DNA from: Antarcticibacterium flavum
GTDB lineage: Bacteria > Bacteroidota > Bacteroidia > Flavobacteriales > Flavobacteriaceae
Reading direction: 5' to 3'
DNA: 64,000 nucleotides
Assembly (NCBI RefSeq): GCF_006159205.1
Contig: NZ_CP040812.1
Location: forward strand, 2,542,001 to 2,606,000
The translations under genes were made by a program, and so were the position numbers. Positions 1 to 8,027 of this stretch are shown in pieces (the stretch's first letter is position 1; each line of letters starts with the position of its first letter). The notes under the pieces were generated by a model. The model was not told the origin of the DNA, did not search any database, and saw only the letters and a list, made by a program, of their open reading frames with translations.

Positions 1-1
1 A

Positions 2-319
2 TATATCGTCGGCGAGATAAAGACTGACAAATATTTCATTATCCTTGATGAGATCCTGAAAGGGACCAATAGTACAGACAAGGCGATTGGTTCCCGTAAA
101 TTTATTCAGAAACTGGTGAACTCCAAATCTACCGGGATCATAGCCACGCACGATCTTAGTCTCTGTGAGGTTTCAAATGAACTGCCACAGGTAAAGAACT
201 ATTATTTTGATGCAGAGATCATCAACGATGAACTTCATTTTGACTACCGATTTAAAACCGGGATCTGTCAAAATATGAATGCTTCCTTCCTGCTTAAAAA
301 GATGCAGATTGTAGATTAG
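2..319 (+). CDS. MutS-family mismatch-repair-like ATPase, C-terminal part
   Basis: Only the 3' end is in the window; the frame is already open at base 2, so the apparent GTG start at 116 is not a true start. The visible 105 residues begin in the Walker B region (IILDEILKGTNS), followed by the conserved ATHD segment of MutS domain V and an aromatic-rich tail ending KKMQIVD. This matches the ABC-type ATPase domain of MutS-like proteins; without the N-terminal part it cannot be told whether it is MutS1 or one of the shorter MutS-related membrane-linked proteins common in Bacteroidota. The next gene starts 20 bp downstream on the same strand, so the two may be cotranscribed. Confidence 0.85.
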   Translation, partial: YIVGEIKTDKYFIILDEILKGTNSTDKAIGSRKFIQKLVNSKSTGIIATHDLSLCEVSNELPQVKNYYFDAEIINDELHFDYRFKTGICQNMNASFLLKKMQIVD

Positions 320-339
320 AAATTAACCGGAGTGCATGT

Positions 340-1728
340 ATGGGAAGATTTCTTCAATTCAATAAAATGCCGCTGTTACTACTATTTACAGGTGTCCTTC
401 TATATTCTTCCTTTGCATATGATCTTGTAAGGGAGGATTTCATAAAGCTGGTGACATTGTATGCAGGTTTGTTTTTTCTAAGCTGGAAACTGGTGCAGCT
501 TAAAAAGACAGATTTTTGGTTCCTGGCCACTGCTGCCTTACTCTTCAGGCTTATTTTTATAGTGTCCCTACCAAACCTTTCCCAGGACTTTTACAGGTTC
601 ATCTGGGATGGCAGGATGTTGGTTGCAGGATGGAATCCTTATTTATACCTGCCGGAAGATCTTGTTGCAACAGGAACAGGACCGGTGGAGCAGGCAAGCG
701 AGCTTTATACGGGAATGGGCGAGCTTAACGGAAGTCATTACACGAATTACCCTCCCCTCAATCAGCTCATCTTTGCCCTGGCCGGAATTTTTGCAGGTAA
801 AAGTATTTTGGGATCGGTTATAATAATGCGGCTGGTGATCATTGCTGCAGATGTTGGTATTCTTTACTTCGGAAAGAAACTACTGGAACATTTTAAACTC
901 CCGGCGTATCAGATATTTTGGTTTGTATTGAATCCGTTGGTGATCATAGAGCTTACCGGAAACCTGCATTTTGAAGGGGTGATGTTATTCTTTTTACTGG
1001 CTTCGCTCTATTTTCTGCTAAAGAATAGATGGATACTTAGTGGGGTGCTGCTGGCGCTCTCTGTATTGCTAAAGCTGCTTCCGCTAATATTTCTGCCGCT
1101 GCTTTTTAATTTTTTCCGGAAGAAACTGAACCCTTCAGAAAAAGCTTTGGGTTTAGGTAAAATGTTGCTTTACTACTCTGTAGTAGCCCTTGTGATCGTT
1201 GTAGGTTTCCTTCCTTTTTTGTCAATGGATACAGTTTCAAACTTCGCAGCCAGCATTGGGCTTTGGTTTCAAAAATTTGAATTCAATGCCAGCATTTATT
1301 ATGTGGTAAGGTGGATTGGGTTCCAGGTGAAGGGATATAATATTATCGCTACGGCCGGGAAGGTGCTTCCCTTAGTTTTTATACTTCTGCTTTTGGTTCT
1401 TAGCTTTTTCAGGAGAAACCGATCCCTTCAGCAGCTTATTTCAACGATGTTATTGGCGGTAATAGCTTACTTCCTGCTTGCCACTACCGTACATCCCTGG
1501 TATGTTCTCACTCCCTTACTGCTTTCAGTTTTTACCCGGTACAAATTTGCCTTGCTGTGGTCATTTTTGGTAATTCTAAGTTATTATGCTTATTCCAATC
1601 CTGCTTATGAAGAAAGTTATTGGCTTATTGCGGTGGAATATCTTGCAGTAATAGGGGTCTTTGGATATGAGCTTTTTAAAGAATGGAGGGAACATCGAAA
1701 TACTGAGAGATCACCTGCAGAGGTGTAG
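340..1728 (+). CDS. GT-C type polytopic glycosyltransferase (DUF2029/mannosyltransferase-like)
   Basis: A 462-residue integral membrane protein with about eleven hydrophobic segments. An acidic loop after the second to third segment carries SQDFYRFIWDGR (residues 81-92), the Asp-bearing first loop expected in GT-C enzymes that use polyprenyl-phosphate sugars, and a YPPLNQ element lies near residue 137. A late HPWY motif (about residue 386) is typical of the bacterial MptB/GT87-like group. By family it should transfer a hexose, perhaps mannose, to a lipid or polymer on the outer face of the inner membrane. The donor could come from a DPM1-like GT2 such as the one at 32 kb, which is inference. 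It converges with the LAB_N gene, with five bases between the two stops. Confidence 0.75.
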   Translation: MGRFLQFNKMPLLLLFTGVLLYSSFAYDLVREDFIKLVTLYAGLFFLSWKLVQLKKTDFWFLATAALLFRLIFIVSLPNLSQDFYRFIWDGRMLVAGWNPYLYLPEDLVATGTGPVEQASELYTGMGELNGSHYTNYPPLNQLIFALAGIFAGKSILGSVIIMRLVIIAADVGILYFGKKLLEHFKLPAYQIFWFVLNPLVIIELTGNLHFEGVMLFFLLASLYFLLKNRWILSGVLLALSVLLKLLPLIFLPLLFNFFRKKLNPSEKALGLGKMLLYYSVVALVIVVGFLPFLSMDTVSNFAASIGLWFQKFEFNASIYYVVRWIGFQVKGYNIIATAGKVLPLVFILLLLVLSFFRRNRSLQQLISTMLLAVIAYFLLATTVHPWYVLTPLLLSVFTRYKFALLWSFLVILSYYAYSNPAYEESYWLIAVEYLAVIGVFGYELFKEWREHRNTERSPAEV

Positions 1729-1733
1729 AAGAT

Positions 1734-2363
1734 CTAAGCTTCAGCAAAGGATTTCTTCAGCAAATTGATATTTCTGAAGTAAACAAAAGCTCCAAAACAG
1801 TGAGAAGCGATAAGTACAGGGTCATGCCTTAAAATTCCGTAGGCAAGGATGAGGGAAGCTCCCATAAGACTAATGACCCAGAATCCCATAGGCAGTGATG
1901 ATTCCTTCTGTCTTTCAGAATAGATCCATTGATAAAAGAACCTGGCGTTGAACACTATCTGTCCCAGGATTCCAAAACCAACCAGCCAGGGCGCAATATT
2001 ATCCCTGCTAATTAAATAATCAAGACGTAAATTGGAAATAAATATGAGATATGCGGCTATAATTAACGGCACTCCTACGTATATAAATTTCATTAACCTG
2101 TTTGATCCGGTCCATTGGTCCTGTAGTTGTAAGTTCCTAATGTATACCACATAGATGAATACCTGCCCAAGCATGATGGCGAGATCCTGTCTTAAATATC
2201 CATACATAAACATTAAGATCGATGCTATTAAGCTAAGCTTCCAGAAGATGGAAGGGGTTTCTACCTGCTTTGATCTTTCAGACTTGAACCATTGAATGAT
2301 CAACCTGGCGCCGAAAAAGAATTGGGCTAAAAAGCCTATACTGAAGATAATCCAATTACTCAT
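1734..2363 (-). CDS. Tandem LAB_N (lipid-A-disaccharide synthase N-terminal-like) membrane protein
   Basis: The 209-residue protein consists of two homologous membrane domains. Repeat 1 (about residues 6-78) and repeat 2 (about 128-202) share the pattern AR-x3-QW-x2-SER (R20/R141), then a Gly-Tyr/Ile-Leu-Arg-x-Asp turn (R58-D60 and R179-D181) and a closing YxRN element. This is the LAB_N domain (PF07578), known as an N-terminal extension of some LpxB proteins and as a free-standing protein beside GT2 and GT-C glycosyltransferases in lipid modification clusters. It resembles PQ-loop folds and may help flip or present a lipid-linked sugar; that role is inference. It is convergent with the GT-C gene at 340-1728, supporting a glycolipid context. 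Confidence 0.8.
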   Translation of the reverse strand: MSNWIIFSIGFLAQFFFGARLIIQWFKSERSKQVETPSIFWKLSLIASILMFMYGYLRQDLAIMLGQVFIYVVYIRNLQLQDQWTGSNRLMKFIYVGVPLIIAAYLIFISNLRLDYLISRDNIAPWLVGFGILGQIVFNARFFYQWIYSERQKESSLPMGFWVISLMGASLILAYGILRHDPVLIASHCFGAFVYFRNINLLKKSFAEA

Positions 2364-2420
2364 TGAACATAAAATTGGCTTTTTTTGAGCCTTTTTAAAG
2401 GAGGTGCAAGATCGTTAAAT

Positions 2421-2456
2421 AAAAAAAGGGCCGAATGATTTCCGGCCCTTTTTTTT
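2421..2456 (-). terminator. Intrinsic terminator of the polyamine operon
   Basis: A GC-rich stem AAAGGGCCG/CGGCCCTTT with a nine-base loop is followed on the minus strand by a run of T. It lies just after the stop codon of the DHS-like gene, so it should end the speA-speB-DHS transcript. The structure is symmetric and could also work in the opposite direction. Confidence 0.85.
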
Positions 2457-2464
2457 AATATTTT

Positions 2465-3436
2465 TTACATATCCAGGAGATATGCAAATATCAATGGTGC
2501 CACAATGGTGGCATCACTCTCTATTACAAATTTTGGAGTGTCCTTATCAAGTTTCCCCCAGGTGATCTTTTCATTAGGTACCGCTCCGGAATATGACCCG
2601 TAGCTGGTAGTGGAATCTGATATCTGGCAAAAATAACTCCAGAAAGGAGTATCTGTTCTCTCCATATCCTGGTATAGCATAGGCACCACACAAATAGGGA
2701 AATCCCCTGCGATACCTCCACCAATCTGGAAGAAACCAATTCCGTTCTCAGAATTTTCTGTATACCAGTCTGCAAGGAAGGTCATATACTCAATCCCGCT
2801 TTTCATAGTACTTGCTTTCAATTCTCCTTTCAGGACATAAGAAGCAAAGATGTTTCCCATCGTACTGTCTTCCCACCCGGGAACAACCATTGGCAGGTTC
2901 TTCTCTGCCGCGGCATACATCCAGGAATCTTTGATGTCTATTTCATAATACTCTTCCAAAGCTCCTGAAAGTAATAACTTATACATGAATTCATGCGGGA
3001 AATAACGTTCTCCTGCAGCCTCTGCATCTTTCCAGATCTTTACAATATGTTGCTGTATCCTCCTGAAAGCTTCTTCTTCCGGGATAGCGGTATCTGTTAC
3101 CCTGTTAAGACCTCTTTCCAAAAGGTCCCACTCGTCCTGTGCGGTAAGGTCGCGGTAATGTGGCAATCTTTCGTAATGCGAGTGCGCGACAAGGTTCATC
3201 ACATCCTCCTCCAGGTTTGCACCTGTGCAGGAGATGATTTGAACTTTATCCTTGCGTATAACTTCGGCAAAGATTTTTCCAAGCTCTGCAGTACTCATAG
3301 CCCCGGCAAGGGTAATCATCATTTTGGAACCGTCCTGCAGCTGCTTCTCATAACCTTTGGCAGCATCTACAAGGGCGGCAGAATTAAAGTGTAAATAATA
3401 TTTTTCTAAAAATTGGGAAATTGCTCCTTTACTCAT
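2465..3436 (-). CDS. Deoxyhypusine synthase-like protein, candidate homospermidine synthase
   Basis: A 323-residue NAD-dependent deoxyhypusine synthase (DHS) family protein. The GANLEED segment (about residue 73) matches the GGVEED element of eukaryotic DHS, and the lysine that forms the enzyme imine intermediate is kept in TWGKL (K295). The GGG segment is followed by AGDFP instead of the KHH found in true DHS, so the His residue used there is absent. Bacteria lack the eIF5A substrate; known bacterial and plant relatives make homospermidine from putrescine, and Flavobacteria are known to contain homospermidine. The gene overlaps the agmatinase stop by 8 bp and is last in the operon, so a polyamine role is well supported by context, while the exact product is inferred. 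Confidence 0.85.
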   Translation of the reverse strand: MSKGAISQFLEKYYLHFNSAALVDAAKGYEKQLQDGSKMMITLAGAMSTAELGKIFAEVIRKDKVQIISCTGANLEEDVMNLVAHSHYERLPHYRDLTAQDEWDLLERGLNRVTDTAIPEEEAFRRIQQHIVKIWKDAEAAGERYFPHEFMYKLLLSGALEEYYEIDIKDSWMYAAAEKNLPMVVPGWEDSTMGNIFASYVLKGELKASTMKSGIEYMTFLADWYTENSENGIGFFQIGGGIAGDFPICVVPMLYQDMERTDTPFWSYFCQISDSTTSYGSYSGAVPNEKITWGKLDKDTPKFVIESDATIVAPLIFAYLLDM

Positions 3437-4307
3437 CTTCGTCTTCGTCTGGGTTGTGGTTTAAATATTTGAACTTATAGCTCAACATTTTATAATATAA
3501 TTTCGCGGCAAGGAAATCTGATGATCTCTCATTCTCATTTGGACATAGTTCCACTATATCAAAGCCTACCACGTTCTTCTTTTTAAACATTAATTTCAGG
3601 AATTCCAGTGTTTCATACCAGAAAAGTCCTCCCGGCTCGGGTGTTCCTGTTGATGGCATAATTGAAGGATCAAAAGCATCCAGGTCTATGGTGATAAACA
3701 CGTTTGGTGTCATTTGCCCAATTGCATCCTCCATCCAATCTTCATACAGGTCGTGTGCGAAATATACCTGGTTCTCGTCCATATGATCCATTTCAGATAT
3801 ATCCATGGAACGTATTCCTACCTGGATGAGGTTTGTCTTTTTGCTGGCTTCGTGAACGGCACAGGCATGATTGCATTTTGAGCCTTCATACTCCGGGCGC
3901 AAATCTGCATGAGCATCTATTTGAACTACGGTAAGGTCTTCAAAGGATTCTGCAAAGGCACGAATTGTACCAATAGAAATCGAATGCTCCCCGCCAAAAA
4001 TAGTAACGAATTTCTCTTGCTTAATGTAGTTTTTGGTAGTCTTGTGGACGGCCTCGACCATTTTCTCAGGAGAAGAATTTTCAGTAACAGCAGGTGCCAG
4101 GTAAATACCCTTTTTGTAAACCTCAGAGCGGGTTTCAATGTCAAAAAGCTCCATGTTTTCTGAAGCTTCAAGGAAAGCATCCGGACCCTTGTCTGCACCT
4201 TTTTGCCAGGAACTGGTCCCATCATAAGGAACCGGAATCAATACCACTTTTGCTTCGTCTATACGTGCATACTTATCTGGTATCCCCGCGTAATTCTTTT
4301 TGCTCAT
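3429..4307 (-). CDS. speB: Agmatinase
   Basis: A 292-residue ureohydrolase that cleaves agmatine to putrescine and urea with a binuclear manganese centre. All metal ligands are visible: H108 in GGEHS, D131, H133 and D135 in DAHAD, and D208 and D210 in IDLDAFDP. Length is normal for the family. Agmatinase rather than arginase or formiminoglutamase is favoured because the gene lies 70 bp downstream of arginine decarboxylase and overlaps the DHS-like gene by 8 bp, an arrangement that suggests translational coupling. The C-terminus ends in an acidic DEDEDE tail. The enzyme is cytosolic. Confidence 0.93.
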   Translation of the reverse strand: MSKKNYAGIPDKYARIDEAKVVLIPVPYDGTSSWQKGADKGPDAFLEASENMELFDIETRSEVYKKGIYLAPAVTENSSPEKMVEAVHKTTKNYIKQEKFVTIFGGEHSISIGTIRAFAESFEDLTVVQIDAHADLRPEYEGSKCNHACAVHEASKKTNLIQVGIRSMDISEMDHMDENQVYFAHDLYEDWMEDAIGQMTPNVFITIDLDAFDPSIMPSTGTPEPGGLFWYETLEFLKLMFKKKNVVGFDIVELCPNENERSSDFLAAKLYYKMLSYKFKYLNHNPDEDEDE

Positions 4308-4377
4308 TGCTAGTTTTTATTGTTTTTAAATTAGAAAAAGTTAGTAATAATTTTAAAGTTATAATATTTTTTTGAAA

Positions 4378-5781
4378 CTATTTGTTTTTTCCATATCCCA
4401 GGATGTTCAGGAGATCATCTGATGTTTGTTGTTCACTAAAGAGCTCTGTCCTTAAATTCCCATCCTCATCCCTGTCAATTAAAATGTGCTTTGGCTGCGG
4501 AATAAGGCAGTGTTGTAAGCCTCCAAAACCTCCAATGGTTTCCTGGTAAGCCCCGGTATTAAAGAATCCAATGTATAATGGCCTGTCCCGCCTGTATTTT
4601 GGAAGATAGATAGCATTTGTGTGTTGCTCTGAGTTATAATAATCATCACTATCACACGTAAGGCCTCCTAAAAGCACCCTTTCATACTCGTCATTCCAGC
4701 GGTTAATGGCCAGCATGACAAATTTCTTGCTTATTGCCCAGGTATCTGGCAGGGTAGTAATGAAAGAAGAGTTGATCATATTCCATTTTTCCCTGTCGTT
4801 CTGTTGTTTTTGATAGAGTATCTCATAAATGGCACCCCCGCTTTCACCTACCGTGAAAGAACCAAATTCTGTAAATATATGTGGAACCTCTACGCCGGCA
4901 TCTTCACAGGTCAATTTTATCTGGTTAATGATCTCCTCTACCATATACTGGTAATCGTACTCAAAATGAAGGGAATTCTTTATTGGGAAACCACCGCCAA
5001 TATTAAGGCTGTCCAGGGTGGGAGATACTTTTTTAAGATCGATATAAACTTGTAAGCACTTATTAAGTTCATTCCAGTAATAGGCCGTGTCCCTTATCCC
5101 GGTATTTATGAAGAAATGCAGCATCTTTAAATTAACCTGCTCATTCTCTTTTATTTTCTTGTTGTAAAAAGGCACAATATTCTTGTATCCAATTCCCAGC
5201 CTTGAAGTATAGAATTCAAATTTTGGTTCCTCCTCAGAAGCTATGCGAATTCCTATTTGATATTTCCCATTGATCTCTTCTGAAAGCAGATCGATCTCCT
5301 CGTAGTTATCAATAATTGGAATGCAGTTCTTATGGCCGCTGTTAAGGAGATTTGCAATGTTCGTAATATACTGGTCGCGCTTGAAACCATTGCAGATAAC
5401 ATAAGTGTCATCTGAAATTTTTCCCGAAGCTTTCAGCTTTTCCACAATATTTATATCGAAAGCCGCAGATGTTTCGATATGAATGTCATTTTTAAGGGCC
5501 TCATTAAGAACATGTTCAAAATGAGAGCTTTTGGTACAATAACAATAATTGTAACTACCCTTGTAATTATGCTTCTTTATTGCATTATGGAACCATGTCT
5601 TAGCTCTGTGAATATTATCAGAGATTTTGGGAAGATAGGTGAACTTGAGTGGGGCACCATATTTTTCCACCAGTTCCATTAGGTCAATATCGTGGAATTT
5701 TAATTCGTTATTTTCCAGTGTGAACTCTTCCTGGGGAAAATAATATGTCTGGTCGATTAGATCGCTGTATTTAGTATTCAA
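4378..5781 (-). CDS. speA: Arginine decarboxylase (PLP-dependent, fold III)
   Basis: A 467-residue member of the alanine-racemase-fold decarboxylases, converting arginine to agmatine. The PLP lysine is K84 in YCTKSS, the glycine-rich phosphate loop is in NIGGGFP (about residue 260), and the catalytic Cys from the other subunit is C376 in GLTCDSDD. It is shorter than E. coli SpeA (about 630-660 aa), as in other Flavobacteria. The start is a TTG codon: no in-frame ATG occurs before residue 35, and the N-terminal pattern DLIxQTYYFPQEEF is conserved in the group as I remember it. It is first in the operon speA-speB-DHS-like, so it controls entry to putrescine and its derivatives. Confidence 0.92.
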   Translation of the reverse strand: MNTKYSDLIDQTYYFPQEEFTLENNELKFHDIDLMELVEKYGAPLKFTYLPKISDNIHRAKTWFHNAIKKHNYKGSYNYCYCTKSSHFEHVLNEALKNDIHIETSAAFDINIVEKLKASGKISDDTYVICNGFKRDQYITNIANLLNSGHKNCIPIIDNYEEIDLLSEEINGKYQIGIRIASEEEPKFEFYTSRLGIGYKNIVPFYNKKIKENEQVNLKMLHFFINTGIRDTAYYWNELNKCLQVYIDLKKVSPTLDSLNIGGGFPIKNSLHFEYDYQYMVEEIINQIKLTCEDAGVEVPHIFTEFGSFTVGESGGAIYEILYQKQQNDREKWNMINSSFITTLPDTWAISKKFVMLAINRWNDEYERVLLGGLTCDSDDYYNSEQHTNAIYLPKYRRDRPLYIGFFNTGAYQETIGGFGGLQHCLIPQPKHILIDRDEDGNLRTELFSEQQTSDDLLNILGYGKNK

Positions 5782-5808
5782 TTCTTTGGGTTATATGTAT
5801 TTGGAGTG

Positions 5809-5838
5809 AAAAATTAGGGATTAATTTATAGGGTCAAA
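5809..5838 (-). promoter_or_regulatory. Possible promoter of speA operon
   Basis: On the minus strand TTTG (5835-5838) and TAATTTTT (5809-5816) are separated by 18 bases, close to the Bacteroidota consensus TTTG-N17..19-TAnnTTTG. It lies about 28 bases before the TTG start of speA. The last base of the -7 box deviates, so the call is weak. Confidence 0.35.
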
Positions 5839-6106
5839 AAAAATGACTGGTAAATTATTGTTAAGATAAAAATGGATGGGTAACAAAAAAATGCGGGGGC
5901 TAAAGTCGCGAAGGTCAGAGAACTTCCCGAAGCTGCACCAGCCGGAGTATTAGAGAATAAAATCAGTTTTATCAACCGTTTATAATTCAGTATTTTATAG
6001 CAAAAAAATATAACCGGTTCATTATTCCTACTTACCGGCTAAAATTTTTAGTAAGGTACAAAAGTAAATAAAATTTTATACCACATCCTCAAAAAAGGAA
6101 ATGTGT
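5839..6106. other. Intergenic stretch without recognised gene
   Basis: Together with the speA leader this makes a gap of about 325 bases between divergent-looking ends (upstream of speA, downstream of the pseudouridine synthase). It is AT-rich with a short GC-richer island near 5890-5955. No ORF, tRNA or clear terminator hairpin was recognised; a weak stem with CACAT/ATGTG arms lies at 6083-6105 after the pseudouridine synthase stop. Confidence 0.5.
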
Positions 6107-7015
6107 CTATAACATTTTGATGTTGATTACCTCCTGTTTTGTTAGAACTCGCCAGTTGCCGCGTGGCAGGTCCTTTTTAGTAAGGCCACCAAATACCACC
6201 CGGTCCAGTTTTTCCACTTCGTAACCCAGGCTCTTGAACATTCGCTGTACCACATGAGGTTTTACACTATTGATCTCCAGTCCAATTTCATTTTTTGGGC
6301 GGCCATCTACATAACTTACTTCCTGCACTTTGACCTTCCCGTCTTCAAGGGTAATACCTGCGCTTATTTTATCAAGATCATCCTGGGCCACGGGTTTTGT
6401 AAGCTCTACGTGATAGATTTGTCTTATTCCATTCTTTGGTTTTCCAAGTTGCTTTTCAAGCGTGCCATCATTGGTAAATAGAAGTAAACCACTGGCCTGC
6501 CTGTCCAGTTTTCCTACAGGTACAACTTTTGCTTTAGTAGCTTTGGAAATAAGGTCCATCACAGTTTTAGATCCTTTCTCTGTGCTTCCTGTAGTAAAGA
6601 AACCACGAGGTTTATTAAGAAGGATATATTCGGGTTTTTCTGGATTCAGTTTTTGTCCGTCAAATTTCACTTCATCCCCGGGCTTTACCTTATAGCCCAT
6701 TTCTGTAACGGGTTTACCATTTACGGTAACATTTCCTGCTGCAATATAGATATCGGCATCCCTTCTCGAACACACGCCAGAGTTAGCTACATATTTATTT
6801 AACCTCATCCCGTCATCCTTTTTGGCAGCCGGTTTGGAGCCTGTTGGTCCAACGGGAGCATTGCCCCTGGCCATGGATTTTTTTGAGGATCCGGAACGCG
6901 GTGCTGTATTTTGATTTCCAGGAGAATCTCCACGAGGACCGCCTTTTGGCTTTCTTTCGCCGCCACCCTGCCTGCCGCCATACGTTTTACCTGAAGATTT
7001 GTCATTCCTGCTCAT
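6107..7015 (-). CDS. RsuA/RluB-family rRNA pseudouridine synthase with basic N-terminal extension
   Basis: The 302-residue protein starts with about 69 residues of low-complexity, Gly/Arg/Lys/Ser-rich sequence, followed by an S4 RNA-binding domain (MRLNKYVANSGVCSRR onward, residues 70-116) and the pseudouridine synthase domain. The catalytic aspartate is D171 in GKLDRQASG, followed by LLLFTNDG. This order is that of RluB/RsuA enzymes, which isomerise uridines in 23S or 16S rRNA; the exact target site cannot be read from sequence. The disordered basic tail is common in Bacteroidota homologues and probably helps RNA binding. A perfect -7 box lies 15 bases before the ATG. It stands alone, with the isoprenoid genes following 91 bp downstream on the same strand. 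Confidence 0.9.
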   Translation of the reverse strand: MSRNDKSSGKTYGGRQGGGERKPKGGPRGDSPGNQNTAPRSGSSKKSMARGNAPVGPTGSKPAAKKDDGMRLNKYVANSGVCSRRDADIYIAAGNVTVNGKPVTEMGYKVKPGDEVKFDGQKLNPEKPEYILLNKPRGFFTTGSTEKGSKTVMDLISKATKAKVVPVGKLDRQASGLLLFTNDGTLEKQLGKPKNGIRQIYHVELTKPVAQDDLDKISAGITLEDGKVKVQEVSYVDGRPKNEIGLEINSVKPHVVQRMFKSLGYEVEKLDRVVFGGLTKKDLPRGNWRVLTKQEVINIKML

Positions 7016-7029
7016 AACTATATTTTTTG

Positions 7030-7037
7030 CAAAGATA
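7030..7037 (-). promoter_or_regulatory. -7 promoter element of pseudouridine synthase gene
   Basis: TATCTTTG on the minus strand matches the Bacteroidota -7 consensus TAnnTTTG exactly. It ends 14 bases before the ATG at 7015. No clear -33 TTG is seen at the expected distance. Confidence 0.5.
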
Positions 7038-7106
7038 CTGGTTTAAAGTAACTCTGTGAATTTAAGAAAAAAGATTTGGTTTTGATTTCGAGAGGCAGTA
7101 ACCTTT

Positions 7107-8012
7107 CTAGAAAACCCTGTTCAATACTTCTGAAGGTTCTATAAGCAGGATACTGAAAACCCCCGCCACAATGATCAATTTCAGAATATTATGCAATAAT
7201 AAATATTGCCATTTTGCGGTGCTGAAGTAGAGAAACAGAACGAAAAACACCAGCAGTAACAGGGAGACATAAAAGTAACAATCCATTAGACCAATATCAA
7301 ACCTGGTAGTGAGCAAAAGAATAGGAATGATTGCAATAACTGTAAGAATTGAAAGAAAAAATTTACTCCAGTTCTCTCCATAAACAACCGGTATCGTCTT
7401 ATAATTCTGGATAAGATCCCCTTTGAGGTTTTCCAGGTCCTTCACCAGTTCCCGCATTACGATCATCAGGTAAAGGAAAGTGGCGTGTATAAATATGACA
7501 GTTTCAAAGTTCTTATAATATATAAAGACCACGAAAAATGGAATGATAGCCAAAATGCTCGCAACAAGGTTACCAAGAAAAAGAATTCTTTTTATGCGGT
7601 AGGAGTAGACCCAGATCATAAATATGTAAATACTGAAGAAAACAACTGCTCTAAATGAAACATAACTGGCGAAGAAGATTGCGGCAAAATTGAGAATGAA
7701 GTAGACGGAAAGTTTGGTACGCTGACTTATAAACCTGTCCAGCATAGTTTTCCTTGGCCGGTTGATGAGGTCTTTCTCGCTATCGTAAAAGTTATTGATT
7801 ATGTAGCCCGACGCGATCACCGTGGCAGATGAAAGGATAAGAAAAAAGAGGTAATCATCAAATATGACCTCTCGCAGAGGCAGTTCGGGCGCCAATATAA
7901 AAGCTGAAGTCAAATACTGTGCAATTACAAGAACCAGAATATTATAACCGCGCACTACTGAAAACAAACTCAGCATTTTAAGCATCAAACGTTTGTTCTT
8001 AGCTGCAGCCAT
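7107..8012 (-). CDS. UbiA-family prenyltransferase (geranylgeranylglycerol-phosphate geranylgeranyltransferase-like)
   Basis: A 301-residue intramembrane prenyltransferase with about eight hydrophobic segments. The first Asp motif is NFYDSEKD (N74, D77, D81) and the second is DLENLKGD (D192, D199), which together bind the magnesium-diphosphate of the prenyl donor. It follows mevalonate kinase with 15 bp between genes and is the third gene of the cluster mvaD-mvk-ubiA. In Flavobacteria this subfamily is generally annotated as making digeranylgeranylglyceryl phosphate, an archaeal-type ether lipid precursor, but members can also prenylate quinone or other aromatic rings. The acceptor here is not determined by sequence. 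Confidence 0.83.
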   Translation of the reverse strand: MAAAKNKRLMLKMLSLFSVVRGYNILVLVIAQYLTSAFILAPELPLREVIFDDYLFFLILSSATVIASGYIINNFYDSEKDLINRPRKTMLDRFISQRTKLSVYFILNFAAIFFASYVSFRAVVFFSIYIFMIWVYSYRIKRILFLGNLVASILAIIPFFVVFIYYKNFETVIFIHATFLYLMIVMRELVKDLENLKGDLIQNYKTIPVVYGENWSKFFLSILTVIAIIPILLLTTRFDIGLMDCYFYVSLLLLVFFVLFLYFSTAKWQYLLLHNILKLIIVAGVFSILLIEPSEVLNRVF

Positions 8013-8027
8013 TAAAAAGGGAGGGAT

